NCBI RefSeq assembly: GCF_017873675.1
Contig: NZ_JAGGKK010000017.1
Coordinates: 1 to 64,000 of the forward strand
Direction of reading: 5' to 3'
Source of the DNA: Virgibacillus litoralis
GTDB lineage: Bacteria > Bacillota > Bacilli > Bacillales > Amphibacillaceae
DNA: 64,000 nt
Shown here in pieces: positions 10,082-20,096 of this stretch. The notes under the pieces were generated by a model. The model did not search any database. It was not told where the DNA came from and worked only from the letters and a program-made list of their open reading frames with translations. A program made the position numbers and the translations under genes. The stretch's first letter is position 1, and every line of letters begins with the position of its first letter.

Positions 10082-11551
10082 ATGACAGATCAAGTTCGTG
10101 TTCGTTATGCGCCAAGTCCTACTGGTAATTTACATATAGGAAATGCGCGGACGGCACTGTTTAATTATTTATATGCTAAACATTTTGATGGGAAATTTAT
10201 AATCCGGACGGAGGATACTGACGAGAAGCGAAATGTAGCCGGAGGAGAAGAGAGTCAGCTTAAATATTTAAAGTGGCTTGGCATCGAATGGGATGAAGGT
10301 GCTGACATTGGTGGAGACTATGGCCCATACCGTCAAATGGAACGGCTGGATATATATGATAAATACGTAGACGAATTACTTGAAAAGGGATTAGCTTACA
10401 AATGTTATATGACTGAAGAAGAACTTGATGAGGAACGAGAAGAGCAACGTGCTAAAGGACAAGTTCCAAAATACTCCGGTGCACACAGTAATTTGACGGC
10501 AGAAGATATTGCCCAGTTTGAACAGGAAGGTCGTAAGCCAAGTATTCGTATGCGTGTTCCTTCAAATAAAGATTATACATTTAATGATATTGTAAGAGGT
10601 AATATAAAGTTTGAATCAAGTGATTTTGGTGACTGGGTAATTGTAAAGAAAAGTGGTACACCAACATACAATTTCGCCGTTGCGATTGATGATCATTTAA
10701 TGCAGATTTCACATATCCTGCGCGGTGAAGAGCATATTTCCAACACGCCTAAACAAATGATGGTGTATGATGCCTTTGGATGGGAAGCACCAAGATTTGG
10801 TCATATGACACTCATTCTGAATGAAGATCGTAAAAAGCTGAGCAAACGTGATGAGCATATTCTGCAATTTATTGAACAATATCGTAACTTAGGCTATTTA
10901 CCCGAGGCATTATTTAACTTTATTACGTTGCTTGGCTGGTCTCCGGTAGGCGAAGAGGAAATCTTTAATAAGGAAAAATTAATTGAAATTTTTGATCCTG
11001 AGCGGTTATCAACGTCTGCTGCAATTTTTGATCAGCATAAATTAAAATGGATGAATAATGAGTATATTAAAGCAACTGATATTGAAAAAGTAATTGAGTT
11101 AGCAATGCCGCACCTGATTAAGGCTGGAAGATTACCTGAAGATATGGATGCTTCGACAAGGGAATGGGCAGAGAATGTTATCACATTATATCGGGAACAA
11201 CTGCGATACGGAGCGGAAATCGTTGAATTAACGGAGTTGTTTTTCAAGGAATCAATTGATTATGATGAAAGTGCCATGGAAATATTGCAACAGGAGCAGG
11301 TACCTGAAGTATTGCAGGTTTTTACAGACAAACTAATCCATTTGGATGACTTTACGAAGGATTCTATTAAAGCAGAAATTAAGGCAACGCAAAAAGAAAC
11401 AGGCCACAGAGGTAAAAAGTTATTTATGCCAATTCGAGTTGCTACAACTGGACAAGCACATGGTCCAGAGCTCCCAATGGCGATAGAATTATTAGGAAAA
11501 GAAATTATTTTAAGCAGATTAGATAAAGTGTTAAAAAAATTAGAAGCTTAA
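10082..11551 (+). CDS. gltX: Glutamyl-tRNA synthetase
   Basis: This enzyme charges tRNA(Glu) and, in most Firmicutes, also tRNA(Gln), which is then converted by GatCAB. The 489-residue class I synthetase has the HIGH-type motif [13 protein letters not shown] (residues 11-23) and the KMSKS-type motif KKLSKRD near residue 252, with the C-terminal anticodon-binding helical domain. AAAGGGG lies just upstream of the ATG. The length is normal for the family. Confidence 0.98.
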   Translation: MTDQVRVRYAPSPTGNLHIGNARTALFNYLYAKHFDGKFIIRTEDTDEKRNVAGGEESQLKYLKWLGIEWDEGADIGGDYGPYRQMERLDIYDKYVDELLEKGLAYKCYMTEEELDEEREEQRAKGQVPKYSGAHSNLTAEDIAQFEQEGRKPSIRMRVPSNKDYTFNDIVRGNIKFESSDFGDWVIVKKSGTPTYNFAVAIDDHLMQISHILRGEEHISNTPKQMMVYDAFGWEAPRFGHMTLILNEDRKKLSKRDEHILQFIEQYRNLGYLPEALFNFITLLGWSPVGEEEIFNKEKLIEIFDPERLSTSAAIFDQHKLKWMNNEYIKATDIEKVIELAMPHLIKAGRLPEDMDASTREWAENVITLYREQLRYGAEIVELTELFFKESIDYDESAMEILQQEQVPEVLQVFTDKLIHLDDFTKDSIKAEIKATQKETGHRGKKLFMPIRVATTGQAHGPELPMAIELLGKEIILSRLDKVLKKLEA

Positions 11552-11599
11552 TTAATTCACATCGAGCCGAAAATATAATATAGTAGTAATACAATATTG

Positions 11600-11838
11600 G
11601 AGCGTTGATAAGGAGAAGTAAAAAACGGATGACTTATCCAGAGAGAATCGCCTGAGGCTGGGAGCGATTTAAAGCATCGTTTTTGAAATGCACCTTTGAG
11701 CCCGTTATGGAAGAAATGTACATAACGGCGGTACTCAGCCGTTATTAGAGTATAAGTTGGGAGAAGCGATATCTCCAAACAGAGTGGAACCGCGCCATAA
11801 GCGTCTCTGTGTATTGAATACACAGGGGCGTTTTTTTA
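11600..11838 (+). promoter_or_regulatory. T-box riboswitch, cysteine-specific
   Basis: Stem I contains AAGGAGAAGTA and AGAGAATCGCC, with the specifier codon TGC at 11689-11691 in GAAATGCACC. The T-box AGAGTGGAACCGCG is at 11781-11794; its TGGA would pair with a tRNA end whose discriminator is U, as in tRNA(Cys). A terminator hairpin (11801-11830) with seven Ts follows. Uncharged tRNA(Cys) should favour the antiterminator and allow cysE-cysS transcription. This is a known Bacillus arrangement. Confidence 0.93.
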
Positions 11839-11890
11839 AACTGTCTAGCTATAAAATATAAGTGCAGTGGATAACTGGACTCCAGAATCA

Positions 11891-12041
11891 GCCACGTCCA
11901 GCTCCAGCGCCTAGCGCCTAGTGGACTTCCCTCCCCGTGTCTACGATAAGTCAACATCGAATCGCTTACGCTCTTCGTGTATCCTTTATCTCACACGGGT
12001 CAGTCCAGTCCATACGGAGCTGAACAGGCGCTTGCGCTTTT
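11891..12041 (+). repeat. Dispersed repeat, GCCACGTCCAGCT family, copy 1
   Basis: It starts with GCCACGTCCAGCTCCAGCGC and ends with GAACAGGCGCTTGCGCTTTT. The same boundaries, inverted, occur at 49080-49227 between rpoA and rplQ. It is GC-richer than its surroundings and lies between the T-box terminator and cysE, so it would be transcribed in the cysE leader when the T-box is open. Confidence 0.65.
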
Positions 12042-12141
12042 GTTACTGCAAAAGTATAAGGCAATCCAAAGTTATAAGGGGTTCTAAGAAAGCATAATAC
12101 CCTTTCGAAAGAATCCCTTTAACGAATGCCAAGTTTTCTAA
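12042..12141 (+). repeat. Two-hairpin intergenic element, long form, copy F
   Basis: It contains TTATAAGGGGTTCTAAGAAA in the middle, a partial dyad in CTTTCGAAAG, and ends with TTTAACGAATGCCAAGTTTT followed by CTAA. The middle part matches the long copy at 34180-34312 (inverted there). The 5' hairpin is poorly kept. Confidence 0.6.
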
Positions 12142-12172
12142 TGCCAAATAATGGGGAGGAGGCGTTGTCATA

Positions 12173-12841
12173 ATGGGGTTTTTTAAACGAATGAAAGAAG
12201 ATATGGATGTAGTCTTTGAACAAGATCCAGCAGCAAGGAATTATTTTGAAGTAGGTTTAACCTATTCGGGGCTGCATGCAATATGGAATCATCGTATTGC
12301 TCATTTTTTCTTTAAACAGAGATTATATTTTATTGCGCGAGTGATATCACAGATAAGCCGTTTTATAACTGGTATTGAAATACACCCTGGTGCGAAAATC
12401 GGCAGAAGGTTTTTTATCGATCATGGTATGGGAGTTGTGATTGGAGAAACCTGTGAAATAGGTGATAATGTTACCGTTTTTCAAGGGGTAACGTTAGGTG
12501 GTACAGGGAAAGAAAGAGGAAAGCGTCACCCAACTATTAAAGACAATGCCCTTATTGCAACTGGTGCCAAGGTGCTTGGCTCAATAACCATCGGCGAAAG
12601 TTCTAAGGTCGGAGGTGGTTCGGTAGTATTAAAAGATGTACCTGATCACTCAACGGTTGTAGGGGTGCCTGGGCGTGTAGTCGTTCAAAACGGTCAAAAA
12701 TTACGTAAAAATCTAGATCATCATAAACTACCAGATCCTGTAGCAGATCGTTGTGATCAGCTGCAAGAGGAAATAAACGCATTACAAGAAGAACTAGCAA
12801 AGCTGAAAGAAGGGAATCAAAATGCCGATAACCGTTTATAA
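12173..12841 (+). CDS. cysE: Serine O-acetyltransferase
   Basis: CysE makes O-acetylserine from serine and acetyl-CoA, the first step of cysteine synthesis. The 222-residue protein is helical at the N-terminus, then has the left-handed parallel beta-helix of hexapeptide repeats (about residues 65-170) with the motifs [15 protein letters not shown] and [14 protein letters not shown]-like [18 protein letters not shown] charged C-terminal tail follows. GGGGAGGAGG precedes the ATG. It overlaps cysS by 20 bases, so both depend on the cysteine T-box. Confidence 0.96.
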   Translation: MGFFKRMKEDMDVVFEQDPAARNYFEVGLTYSGLHAIWNHRIAHFFFKQRLYFIARVISQISRFITGIEIHPGAKIGRRFFIDHGMGVVIGETCEIGDNVTVFQGVTLGGTGKERGKRHPTIKDNALIATGAKVLGSITIGESSKVGGGSVVLKDVPDHSTVVGVPGRVVVQNGQKLRKNLDHHKLPDPVADRCDQLQEEINALQEELAKLKEGNQNADNRL

Positions 12842-14234
12842 TACTTTAACGCGTCAAAAAGAGCTGTTTAAGCCACTTAAAGAAGGAAAAGTCAGTATGT
12901 ATGTGTGTGGCCCAACTGTCTACAATTATATTCATATTGGGAATGCACGCCCTGCGATTGTTTTTGATACAGTGCGAAGGTATCTGGAATATAAAGAATA
13001 TCAAGTCGATTATGTGTTAAATTTCACAGATGTAGATGACAAGATCATTAAAGCTGCCAATGAGGTAGGCGAAGAAGTATCGGAAGTTGCGAATCGATTT
13101 ATCGATGCCTATTTGGAGGATGTCGGTTCCTTAGGTGTAAAAAAAGCAACCTATAATCCGCGAGTTACTGAAGCAATGAGTGATATTTTGACGTTTATCG
13201 AAACATTAATTGCAAAAGGGTATGCATATGAAGTTGATGGAGATGTCTACTTTAAACCTCGTTCATTTGACGGATACGGAAAACTATCACATCAATCGAT
13301 TGATGAATTGCGCTCAGGTGCACGAATAAAAGTAGGTGAGAAAAAAGAAGACCCACTTGATTTTGCATTGTGGAAAAAAGCAAAGGCTGATGAAATAGCC
13401 TGGGATTCCCCGTGGGGACAAGGCAGACCGGGATGGCATATCGAGTGCTCTGCAATGGCCAAAAAATACCTTGCTGAAACAATTGATATCCATGCCGGTG
13501 GACAGGATTTGGCGTTTCCGCATCATGAAAATGAAATCGCACAATCTGAGGCAATGACAGGTAAATCCTTTGCAAAATACTGGATGCATAATGGGTATAT
13601 TAATATTGACAATGAAAAAATGTCCAAATCACTAGGTAACTTCGTATTAACGAGGGATATCATTCAACAGCATGACCCGCAGGTGGTTCGGTTCTTTATG
13701 CTAAGTGTTCATTATCGTAATCCGATAAACTTTACCGAGGAATTGCTGGAAGGTGCTAAAAATAGCCTGGACCGTATTAAAAATGCCTATTTCAACTTGG
13801 AGCACCGTAAACAAACAAGTATGAACATGGATAAAAACGCAGACCAATGGCTGGAAAAAGTTACGCAGGTGAATGAACAATTTGAAGAAGCGATGGATGA
13901 TGACTTTAATACTGCAAATGCAATTTCAATTTTGTTCGATTTAACAAAAGAAGCTAATCTCTATCTGCAGGGTAAACATACCTCCATAAAAGTAATCGAG
14001 GCATTTCAAAGCAGCTTCACCACTTTACTGGATGTGTTGGGAATTTATATTGAGCAGGAAGGGGAATTACTCGACGAAGAAATCGAAGCATTATTGCAAG
14101 AGCGAGTGGAAGCCAGAAAGAAACGTGACTTTAATCGGGCAGACGAAATTCGCGATAATCTGAAAGAAAAGAATATTATTTTAGAAGATACTCCTCAAGG
14201 AACCCGCTGGAAAAGGGATAGTAATGAGTCTTGA
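12822..14234 (+). CDS. cysS: Cysteinyl-tRNA synthetase
   Basis: It charges tRNA(Cys). The 470-residue class I enzyme has the zinc/cysteine-binding [19 protein letters not shown] near residue 26 (the HIGH motif is HIGN), the zinc ligands CSAMA and HHENE in the middle, and EKMSKSLGN near residue 267. It starts inside the end of cysE, showing tight coupling. Pairing cysE with cysS behind one T-box links cysteine synthesis to the tRNA charging level. Confidence 0.97.
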   Translation: MPITVYNTLTRQKELFKPLKEGKVSMYVCGPTVYNYIHIGNARPAIVFDTVRRYLEYKEYQVDYVLNFTDVDDKIIKAANEVGEEVSEVANRFIDAYLEDVGSLGVKKATYNPRVTEAMSDILTFIETLIAKGYAYEVDGDVYFKPRSFDGYGKLSHQSIDELRSGARIKVGEKKEDPLDFALWKKAKADEIAWDSPWGQGRPGWHIECSAMAKKYLAETIDIHAGGQDLAFPHHENEIAQSEAMTGKSFAKYWMHNGYINIDNEKMSKSLGNFVLTRDIIQQHDPQVVRFFMLSVHYRNPINFTEELLEGAKNSLDRIKNAYFNLEHRKQTSMNMDKNADQWLEKVTQVNEQFEEAMDDDFNTANAISILFDLTKEANLYLQGKHTSIKVIEAFQSSFTTLLDVLGIYIEQEGELLDEEIEALLQERVEARKKRDFNRADEIRDNLKEKNIILEDTPQGTRWKRDSNES

Positions 14235-14649
14235 TGTAAAGCAAATGAAAAGTTTAGCTCTCGCTTACATGGGTGATGCTGTTTATGAAGTCCATGTAAG
14301 GGAGTATTTATTGCAAACTGGTAAAGTGAAACCGAATCAGTTACATCGATCGGCTATTTCGTTTGTATCAGCAAAGGCACAAGCTGCTGTTATTTTACAC
14401 TGGCAGGAAACTAAACTTCTTAGTGATGAAGAAGAAGGAGTTGTCTCCAGAGGTCGTAACGCAAAATCCGGAACGGTCCCTAAAAATACAAGTGTACAAG
14501 CTTATAATTATAGTACGGCGTTCGAGGCGCTAATTGGTTATCATTATTTACTAAAAAATGAAAGTCGTTTAGACGAATTGATAACACAAGCAATAGAATT
14601 CAGCGAAGGGAGGCAGGCTAACGATGGATCAGGAGATAATAATCGGTAA
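14224..14649 (+). CDS. mrnC: Mini-ribonuclease 3
   Basis: Mini-III matures 23S rRNA ends in Bacillus. The 141-residue protein has only the RNase III catalytic domain ([17 protein letters not shown] near residue 14, and a C-terminal acidic ALIGYHYLL segment) and no double-stranded RNA-binding domain, as expected. It overlaps cysS by 11 bases and rlmB by 26 bases. Confidence 0.95.
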   Translation: MSLDVKQMKSLALAYMGDAVYEVHVREYLLQTGKVKPNQLHRSAISFVSAKAQAAVILHWQETKLLSDEEEGVVSRGRNAKSGTVPKNTSVQAYNYSTAFEALIGYHYLLKNESRLDELITQAIEFSEGRQANDGSGDNNR

Positions 14650-15367
14650 GAACCCTGTAATCGAGGCACTAAACTCTGGACGATCGGTAAATAAGGTATT
14701 AGTATCAGAGCAATTAAACAATCAGTTATTTGGGAAGCTGCAGAAACTTAGCAGAAATGCTGGGACCATTATTCAAAAGGTGCCGAAAAAGAAGCTTGAC
14801 CAGCTTGTGGAAGGTTCACATCAAGGGATTTTAGCCTATGTAGCATCCTACCAATATGCTACTTTGGAGGATCTGTTTGATAAAGCAAATGACAAAAATG
14901 AAACACCATTCTTTATTATATTGGATGAGCTGGAGGATCCTCATAATTTAGGGTCTATCTTAAGGACTGCTGATGCCGCAGGAGTTCACGGGGTAATTAT
15001 TCCAAAACACAGGTCAGTTGGTCTAACTTCAACAGTAGCAAAAACTGCAGCAGGAGCACTGGAACATATTCCTGTTGCCAGGGTTACAAATATTGCAAAA
15101 ACAATTGATGAATTAAAAGAACGTTATGTTTGGGTTGTTGGAACAGACGCGGATGGTACAGAAGATTACCGTGAGCTTGACGGTGACTTATCGGTCGCCA
15201 TTGTGATCGGGAATGAAGGAAAAGGGATAAGCCGTTTGGTTAAAGATAAATGTGATTGGACTGTTAGCCTTCCAATGACTGGTCATGTTTCCTCTTTAAA
15301 CGCATCTGTTGCTTGCAGTCTGCTATTGTATGAAATATATCGAAAAAGATTTCCGCTTGGTGATTAG
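14624..15367 (+). CDS. rlmB: 23S rRNA (guanosine-2'-O)-methyltransferase RlmB
   Basis: A SpoU-type (SPOUT) RNA ribose methyltransferase, 247 residues. It has an N-terminal L30e-like substrate-binding domain (about 1-80) and the knotted catalytic domain with the motifs [31 protein letters not shown] and [15 protein letters not shown]. It is the orthologue of B. subtilis YacO, in the usual place between mrnC and yacP. Confidence 0.94.
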   Translation: MDQEIIIGKNPVIEALNSGRSVNKVLVSEQLNNQLFGKLQKLSRNAGTIIQKVPKKKLDQLVEGSHQGILAYVASYQYATLEDLFDKANDKNETPFFIILDELEDPHNLGSILRTADAAGVHGVIIPKHRSVGLTSTVAKTAAGALEHIPVARVTNIAKTIDELKERYVWVVGTDADGTEDYRELDGDLSVAIVIGNEGKGISRLVKDKCDWTVSLPMTGHVSSLNASVACSLLLYEIYRKRFPLGD

Positions 15368-15369
15368 GC

Positions 15370-15879
15370 ATGTTTGTACTAGTTGTTGACGGTTATAATA
15401 TCATCGGCGCATGGGAAGAACTCCAGAAACTTAAAGAAAAAGATATTGGACAGGCTCGGGACAAATTGATTGAATCGATGGCAGAGTATCAGTCGTATTC
15501 AGGGTTCCGAGTTATCGTTGTATTTGACGCGTACTATGTTAAAGGTATCGAAAGCAAGCATAAATCATATAAGGTTGAGGTTATTTACACAAAAGAAAAT
15601 GAAACAGCTGACGAATGTATTGAAAGGCTTGTTAAAGGATTAAAGAACGTTAAAAATCAAGTGTATGTAGCGACATCAGACTATGCAGAGCAACGAACCA
15701 TATTCGGACGTGGAGCTTTACGGAAGTCAGCCAGAGAACTATATATTGAATTTAAGGATTTTGAAAGAGAAATTGAAAAAGATATAGAAGCACACAAGAA
15801 GGTACAACCTAAAATTAGGATTCCATTAAAAAAAGAAGTACATGAAAAATTTGAAAAGTGGAGACGGGGAGACAAATAA
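15370..15879 (+). CDS. rae1: Ribosome-dependent mRNA endonuclease Rae1 (YacP), NYN domain
   Basis: The 169-residue protein is a PIN-like NYN-domain nuclease starting with FVLVVDGYNIIGAW, followed by conserved acidic residues (VVFDAYYVKG, ETADECIERL, VATSDYAEQ). B. subtilis YacP/Rae1 cleaves certain mRNAs in the ribosomal A site; this function is inferred by orthology. It starts three bases after the rlmB stop and ends the cysE operon. Confidence 0.9.
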   Translation: MFVLVVDGYNIIGAWEELQKLKEKDIGQARDKLIESMAEYQSYSGFRVIVVFDAYYVKGIESKHKSYKVEVIYTKENETADECIERLVKGLKNVKNQVYVATSDYAEQRTIFGRGALRKSARELYIEFKDFEREIEKDIEAHKKVQPKIRIPLKKEVHEKFEKWRRGDK

Positions 15880-15900
15880 TACCTCGTTCTCCACTTTTTA
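15854..15900 (+). terminator. Terminator overlapping the end of rae1
   Basis: Arms AAAAGTGGAGA (15854-15864) and TCTCCACTTTT (15888-15898) are complementary, with a T-run. The 5' arm lies within the last codons of rae1, so the coding sequence and terminator share bases. Confidence 0.8.
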
Positions 15901-16014
15901 ATTGTACAGCATTGGTGTATAGAATATACAAGCGACTAATGTGAAGTAACAATTGCGCTTTAATTCCGAGTTAAGAAAAGTATAAATTTTTTCATCTTCC
16001 AAAGTTTTCTAATA

Positions 16015-16044
16015 TTGACGTTAGTGAAGCGCTTACTGTATAAT
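16015..16044 (+). promoter_or_regulatory. Candidate sigma-A promoter of sigH
   Basis: TTGACG at 16015-16020 and TATAAT at 16039-16044, 18-bp spacer, about 40 bases before the sigH start. In B. subtilis sigH transcription is repressed by AbrB; no AbrB site can be read with confidence here. Confidence 0.65.
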
Positions 16045-16082
16045 ACGTTTAAATTGACTACACTGTAGTCGGGGGGTCATTT

Positions 16083-16736
16083 TTGGTGAGTGTCAAGCTA
16101 GCAGCAGAAAAGAACCAAAGCCTAAAAATGCTGGATGATGATAGTATTATCCTTCTTGTGCATCAAGGGAATAGTCAAGCACTTGATTTTTTAATAAATA
16201 AATACATCAATTTTGTACGAGCGAAAGCAAGAACCTATTTCATTATTGGTGCTGATAAAGAGGATATTATTCAAGAAGGCATGATAGGTCTGTATAAGGC
16301 AATTCGCGACTATGACGGGGACAAGCTATCATCGTTTAAGGCATTTGCTGAACTTTGTGTGACCCGACAAATTATTACGGCGATTAAAACAGCTACAAGA
16401 CAAAAGCACATACCACTTAATTCGTATGTATCACTAGATAAACCAATTTATGATGAAGAATCAGACAGGACATTGCTGGATGTTGTAGCAGGTTCAAAAG
16501 CAATTGATCCACAGGAATTACTCGTAAATAGAGAAAAGTTTGGTGATATGGAATATAGATTGTCAGAATTACTAAGTGAGTTAGAAAAAGAAGTGCTGCG
16601 TTTATATTTAGATGGACAAACCTATCAGGAGATTTCAGTAGAGTTAAAACGTCACGTGAAATCGATAGATAACGCTTTGCAACGGGTTAAACGTAAATTA
16701 GAGCAGCTGCTGGAATCGAATGAAACCAGCGTATAA
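16083..16736 (+). CDS. sigH: RNA polymerase sigma-H factor
   Basis: A sigma-70-family factor for the transition state and early sporulation, 217 residues. It shows region 2 (ADKEDIIQEGMIGLYKAIRDY, then FKAFAELCVTRQIITAIK), the conserved TATRQKHIPLNSYVSLDKP segment, and region 4 (LDGQTYQEISVELKRHVKSIDNAL). The start is TTG at 16083 or GTG at 16086, after GGGGGG. Its presence suggests a spore-former lineage, which is inference. Confidence 0.95.
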   Translation: MVSVKLAAEKNQSLKMLDDDSIILLVHQGNSQALDFLINKYINFVRAKARTYFIIGADKEDIIQEGMIGLYKAIRDYDGDKLSSFKAFAELCVTRQIITAIKTATRQKHIPLNSYVSLDKPIYDEESDRTLLDVVAGSKAIDPQELLVNREKFGDMEYRLSELLSELEKEVLRLYLDGQTYQEISVELKRHVKSIDNALQRVKRKLEQLLESNETSV

Positions 16737-16806
16737 TAGCCGTTGACACATCGTAGTAACCATGCTACAGTTATATGAGTAAAAAACCCTACAATGGGGT
16801 GATAAA

Positions 16807-16956
16807 GTGAATAAAAAAATAACATTAGCGTGTGCAATTTGTTCAAGCAGAAACTATACAACTAGTAAAAATGTATCCACACAACCTGTACGTATGGAAG
16901 TTAGAAAGTATTGCAAAACATGTGGGAAGCATACATTGCACCGTGAGACGAAATAA
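16807..16956 (+). CDS. rpmG: Ribosomal protein L33, zinc-type
   Basis: A 49-residue protein starting with GTG, with two CXXC pairs (CAIC near residue 9 and CKTC near residue 36), so it is the zinc-binding form. It sits in the usual rpmG-secE-nusG order. GGGGTGA lies upstream. It is one of at least three zinc-type small ribosomal proteins in the window, with S14 and L36. Confidence 0.93.
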   Translation: MNKKITLACAICSSRNYTTSKNVSTQPVRMEVRKYCKTCGKHTLHRETK

Positions 16957-16990
16957 TAGCACTCTTCGGGTAGAGTTTGGGGGTACAAGC

Positions 16991-17170
16991 ATGAATCTTG
17001 TTCAATTTTTTAAGAATGTATCTCGGGAAATGAAAAAGGTTAGTTGGCCAAAAGGTCGTGAATTAACTAGTTACACCATAACTGTAATATCGACAGTAGT
17101 GTTTGTGGCATTGTTTTTCACAGTAATAGATCTTGGGATTTCCGAAATTTTAAGTTCATTTTTTGAATAA
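16991..17170 (+). CDS. secE: Preprotein translocase subunit SecE
   Basis: A small single-span subunit of the SecYEG translocon, 59 residues: an amphipathic N-terminal helix (FFKNVSREMKKVSWPKGREL, the SecE signature) and one C-terminal membrane helix. I chose the ATG at 16991, after TTTGGGGG, because it gives the normal Firmicute length; a longer reading from further upstream overlaps rpmG and is not homologous to SecE. Confidence 0.95.
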   Translation: MNLVQFFKNVSREMKKVSWPKGRELTSYTITVISTVVFVALFFTVIDLGISEILSSFFE

Positions 17171-17214
17171 TTAAGCTATAATTATGTTATAATGGAATAT
17201 AATATTTCGATTTG

Positions 17215-17241
17215 AAAAAACCCGGGGCAAACGGGTTTTTT
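17215..17241 (+). terminator. Hairpin with T-run between secE and nusG
   Basis: Perfect arms AAAAAACCCG (17215-17224) and CGGGTTTTTT (17232-17241) with a seven-base loop. It should end most secE transcripts, so nusG probably has a separate promoter; TATAAT at 17188-17193 lies before the hairpin. Confidence 0.8.
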
Positions 17242-17318
17242 AATATTGCAGATCTTTTTAGGGAACTTTAAAGTTTTAAGCTAAGGGAGGGAAGGGCAAG
17301 TAATTTTGTCCTGCTTAA

Positions 17319-17852
17319 ATGGAAAAAAATTGGTATGCTGTTCATACATATTCCGGGTATGAAAACAAAGTTAAAACAAATTTGGAAAAACGTGTGGAAT
17401 CAATGGGCATGGAAGATAGAATCTTTCGTGTAATTGTGCCGGAAGATGAAGAAACAGAAATTAAAAACGGTAAGAAAAAAGTTGTTAAAAAGAAATTCTT
17501 CCCTGGGTATGTTCTGGCAGAGATGGTGATGACTGATGATTCATGGTATGTTGTTAGGAACACACCTGGCGTAACAGGATTCGTGGGATCAAGTGGACAT
17601 GGAACGAAACCTACGTCGCTTTTACCGGATGAGGTAGATGCAGTGCTGAAGCGTATGGGAGTAGCCGAACCTGTTATGCAGCTTGACTTTGAAATAAAAG
17701 AAAATGTACGAGTCAACGATGGACCATTCACAAACTTTACAGGTACAATTGAACATATTGATGTTGATAAGCAAAAGGTTAAGGTACATGTTAATATGTT
17801 TGGGCGTGAGACACCAGTTGAACTGGATTTCTCCCAGATTGAAAAACTATAA
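17319..17852 (+). CDS. nusG: Transcription elongation/antitermination factor NusG
   Basis: NusG binds the RNA polymerase clamp and modulates pausing and termination. The 177-residue protein has the NGN domain (WYAVHTYSGYENKV at the start, FFPGYVLAEM near residue 62) and the C-terminal KOW domain (VRVNDGPFTNFTGTIEHID). The length is as in B. subtilis. It precedes rplK after a 180-base leader. Confidence 0.97.
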   Translation: MEKNWYAVHTYSGYENKVKTNLEKRVESMGMEDRIFRVIVPEDEETEIKNGKKKVVKKKFFPGYVLAEMVMTDDSWYVVRNTPGVTGFVGSSGHGTKPTSLLPDEVDAVLKRMGVAEPVMQLDFEIKENVRVNDGPFTNFTGTIEHIDVDKQKVKVHVNMFGRETPVELDFSQIEKL

Positions 17853-18032
17853 CAGGAATTATTTTACGACTGTTTTATAAAAGTGTTTCAACAAAACCTT
17901 GCATAATTTTATGATTCATGCTAAAATTCTTTTGTTATTTATGTCCTCGATATTCGAGGAAAATGGCTAATAATGAGTGGGAGGGGAAATTTCCCCAATT
18001 ACCACATCACGGACTTTAAGGAGGTGTGTCTC

Positions 18033-18458
18033 GTGGCTAAAAAAGTAATCAAGTTAGTTAAATTACAGATTCCAGCTGGTAAAGCAAACCCAGCACCACC
18101 AGTAGGGCCGGCGTTAGGTCAAGCAGGTGTTAATATCATGGGATTCTGTAAAGAATTTAATGCGCGTACGCAAGATGATGCTGGTATGATTATTCCGGTA
18201 GAAATCACGGTATTTGAAGACCGTTCATTTACATTTATCACAAAAACTCCGCCTGCTGCTGTATTGTTGAAAAAAGCAGCTGGGATTGAAACTGCTTCAG
18301 GTGAACCAAACCGTAATAAAGTTGCTACTGTTAAGCGTGATAAAGTACAAGAAATTGCGGAAACAAAAATGCCTGATTTAAACGCCGCTGACGTAGAAGC
18401 AGCGATGCGCATGGTTGAAGGAACTGCACGCAGTATGGGCATTACGATTGAAGACTAA
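18033..18458 (+). CDS. rplK: Ribosomal protein L11
   Basis: The GTG at 18033 follows AAGGAGGTGTG and gives [20 protein letters not shown], the conserved L11 start, with 141 residues. It binds the GTPase-associated region of 23S rRNA and is needed for the stringent response. The upstream 180 bases contain GGGAGGGGAAATTTCCCC, a small inverted repeat that could be an L1-type leader site; this is a guess. Confidence 0.97.
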   Translation: MAKKVIKLVKLQIPAGKANPAPPVGPALGQAGVNIMGFCKEFNARTQDDAGMIIPVEITVFEDRSFTFITKTPPAAVLLKKAAGIETASGEPNRNKVATVKRDKVQEIAETKMPDLNAADVEAAMRMVEGTARSMGITIED

Positions 18459-18482
18459 TGTCTAACAATCTTTAATAGGTAC

Positions 18483-18521
18483 AGGTTGCGGGAATGGGTT
18501 ACCATCCATCGCAACCTTTTT
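18483..18521 (+). terminator. Candidate attenuator between rplK and rplA
   Basis: Arms AGGTTGCG (18483-18490) and CGCAACCT (18510-18517), followed by TTTT. It could reduce read-through into rplA. Confidence 0.6.
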
Positions 18522-18596
18522 GCAAGCTATAAAAGTATTTATACTTTTATAAGTGGGAGGTCTTACCGCTATAACCACAATTGAGGAGGAAACAAA

Positions 18597-19295
18597 ATGG
18601 CTAAAAAAAGTAAAAGACTTCAAGAAGCTACCAAGCTTGTTGATCGTACAAAATCATATGAAGTACAAGAATCTGTTGCATTGTTAAAAGAAACAGCAAA
18701 AGCAAACTTCGATGAAACTGTAGAAGCGGCATTTCGTTTGGGTGTAGACCCTAAGAAAGCTGACCAGCAAATTCGCGGAGCTATGGTCTTACCGCATGGT
18801 ACTGGTAAAACACAACGTGTACTAGTATTTGCAAAAGGTGATAAAGCAAAAGAAGCTGAAGAAGCTGGCGCCGATTATGTTGGAGAACAGGATCTAATCA
18901 ATAAAATCAATCAAGGTTGGTTTGAATTCGACGTGATTGTTGCAACTCCTGACATGATGGCCGAAGTTGGTAAGCTTGGACGTGTATTAGGACCAAAAGG
19001 ACTAATGCCTAATCCAAAAACTGGTACAGTAACATTTGAAATTGAAAAAGCTGTTAACGATATTAAAGCTGGTAAAGTGGAATATCGTGTTGATAAATCA
19101 GCGAACATCCATGTTCCAATTGGAAAGATTTCATTCGACAATGAAAAATTAGTCGAAAACTTTGAAGCAATTACAGAAGCGCTTGTAAAAGCTAAACCAC
19201 AAGCTGCTAAAGGTATCTACATGCGTAATGCATCTGTGACATCAACAATGGGACCTGGAATTAAAGTAGACGTCTCAAGTTATGTTCGCGGCTAA
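18597..19295 (+). CDS. rplA: Ribosomal protein L1
   Basis: The 232-residue L1 stalk protein contains the signature [22 protein letters not shown]. It binds 23S rRNA at the E-site stalk and in many bacteria represses its own operon. TTGAGGAGGA precedes the ATG. Confidence 0.97.
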   Translation: MAKKSKRLQEATKLVDRTKSYEVQESVALLKETAKANFDETVEAAFRLGVDPKKADQQIRGAMVLPHGTGKTQRVLVFAKGDKAKEAEEAGADYVGEQDLINKINQGWFEFDVIVATPDMMAEVGKLGRVLGPKGLMPNPKTGTVTFEIEKAVNDIKAGKVEYRVDKSANIHVPIGKISFDNEKLVENFEAITEALVKAKPQAAKGIYMRNASVTSTMGPGIKVDVSSYVRG

Positions 19296-19302
19296 TTTGT
19301 TG

Positions 19303-19331
19303 TTGACAATCTAACAACGATTAGGTATACT
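19303..19331 (+). promoter_or_regulatory. rplJ-rplL promoter
   Basis: TTGACA (19303-19308) and TATACT (19326-19331), spacer 17 bp. It lies just after the rplA stop, so rplJL can be expressed independently of rplKA. Confidence 0.85.
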
Positions 19332-19339
19332 GAATTGCG

Positions 19340-19480
19340 TTGTAAAAAAGAATACGTTGTACCGTAGACAGTAGGTGCGAGTAATCGCTTAATTTCCTGC
19401 CGAGGTGTTTAAAAGCAGATTAAATGATCGTTGATGATTATAATTTGTCATAAAAGCCTCCATGTCTACATGGAGGCTTT
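19340..19480 (+). promoter_or_regulatory. L10 ribosomal leader RNA
   Basis: The leader of rplJ has the pattern CCGTAGACAGTAGGTGC, then TTAATTTCCTGCCGAGGT, as in the known Firmicute L10 leader, where the L10-(L12)4 complex binds. A strong hairpin follows (AAAGCCTCCATG 19453-19464 with CATGGAGGCTTT ending at 19480). No T-run follows it, so how it represses is not clear from sequence. Confidence 0.85.
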
Positions 19481-19520
19481 ATTAGTCTCGTTATCGGTAA
19501 CGTTAATAGGAGGTGGAACA

Positions 19521-20030
19521 ATGTCCAATAGCAATATTATTGAGCAAAAACAACAACTCGTACAAGAGATTTCTGCTAAATTCCGTGACAGCCAATCTAC
19601 TTTGTTAGTTGATTATCGTGGTCTTGATGTAGCTGAGGTAACTGAATTGCGTAAACAGCTTCGTGAAGCTGATGTTGAATTCAAAGTCTATAAAAACTCA
19701 ATGGCTCGTCGTGCTGTGGATGCTGTAGAATTAGGAGAGTTATCTGATACATTGGTAGGTCCGACTGCAATCGCATTTAGTAATGAGGATGTAGTGGCAC
19801 CAGCTAAAATATTGAATAACTTTGCAAAAGATCACAATGCGCTAGAAATTAAGGGTGGCGTAATTGAAGGTCAGGTTGCATCGCTTGAACAAATTAAAGA
19901 ACTTGCTGATCTGCCAAATTACGAAGGTATGGTATCTATGCTACTTAGCGTGCTACAAGCGCCTATACGTAATCTTGCGTATGCAACACAAGCAATCGCA
20001 GATCAAAAAGAAGAAGAACAAGGTGCATAA
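19521..20030 (+). CDS. rplJ: Ribosomal protein L10
   Basis: It anchors L7/L12 dimers to the ribosomal stalk. I chose the ATG at 19521 after AGGAGGTGG, giving 169 residues beginning [15 protein letters not shown] longer upstream reading runs through the leader RNA and is not coding. The C-terminal helix that binds L12 is present. Confidence 0.97.
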   Translation: MSNSNIIEQKQQLVQEISAKFRDSQSTLLVDYRGLDVAEVTELRKQLREADVEFKVYKNSMARRAVDAVELGELSDTLVGPTAIAFSNEDVVAPAKILNNFAKDHNALEIKGGVIEGQVASLEQIKELADLPNYEGMVSMLLSVLQAPIRNLAYATQAIADQKEEEQGA

Positions 20031-20096
20031 ATTGACGTTAGAGCAATTTAGCATTCCAGAATTATTAAATTAAAAAGAAAAATGGAGGAATAAATT

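Noticed and set aside
15681-15875. Minus-strand frame opposite rae1, and similar frames opposite ribosomal genes
   Set aside because: Shadows of strong coding frames; no start signals.
16832-16990. Longer N-terminus for secE
   Set aside because: It runs over rpmG in another frame; SecE homology begins at 16991.
17973-18032. Longer N-terminus for rplK
   Set aside because: The added residues are not found in L11 and cover the leader; GTG at 18033 has the proper ribosome binding site.
19431-19520. Longer N-terminus for rplJ
   Set aside because: It translates the L10 leader hairpin; the real start at 19521 has AGGAGGTGG.
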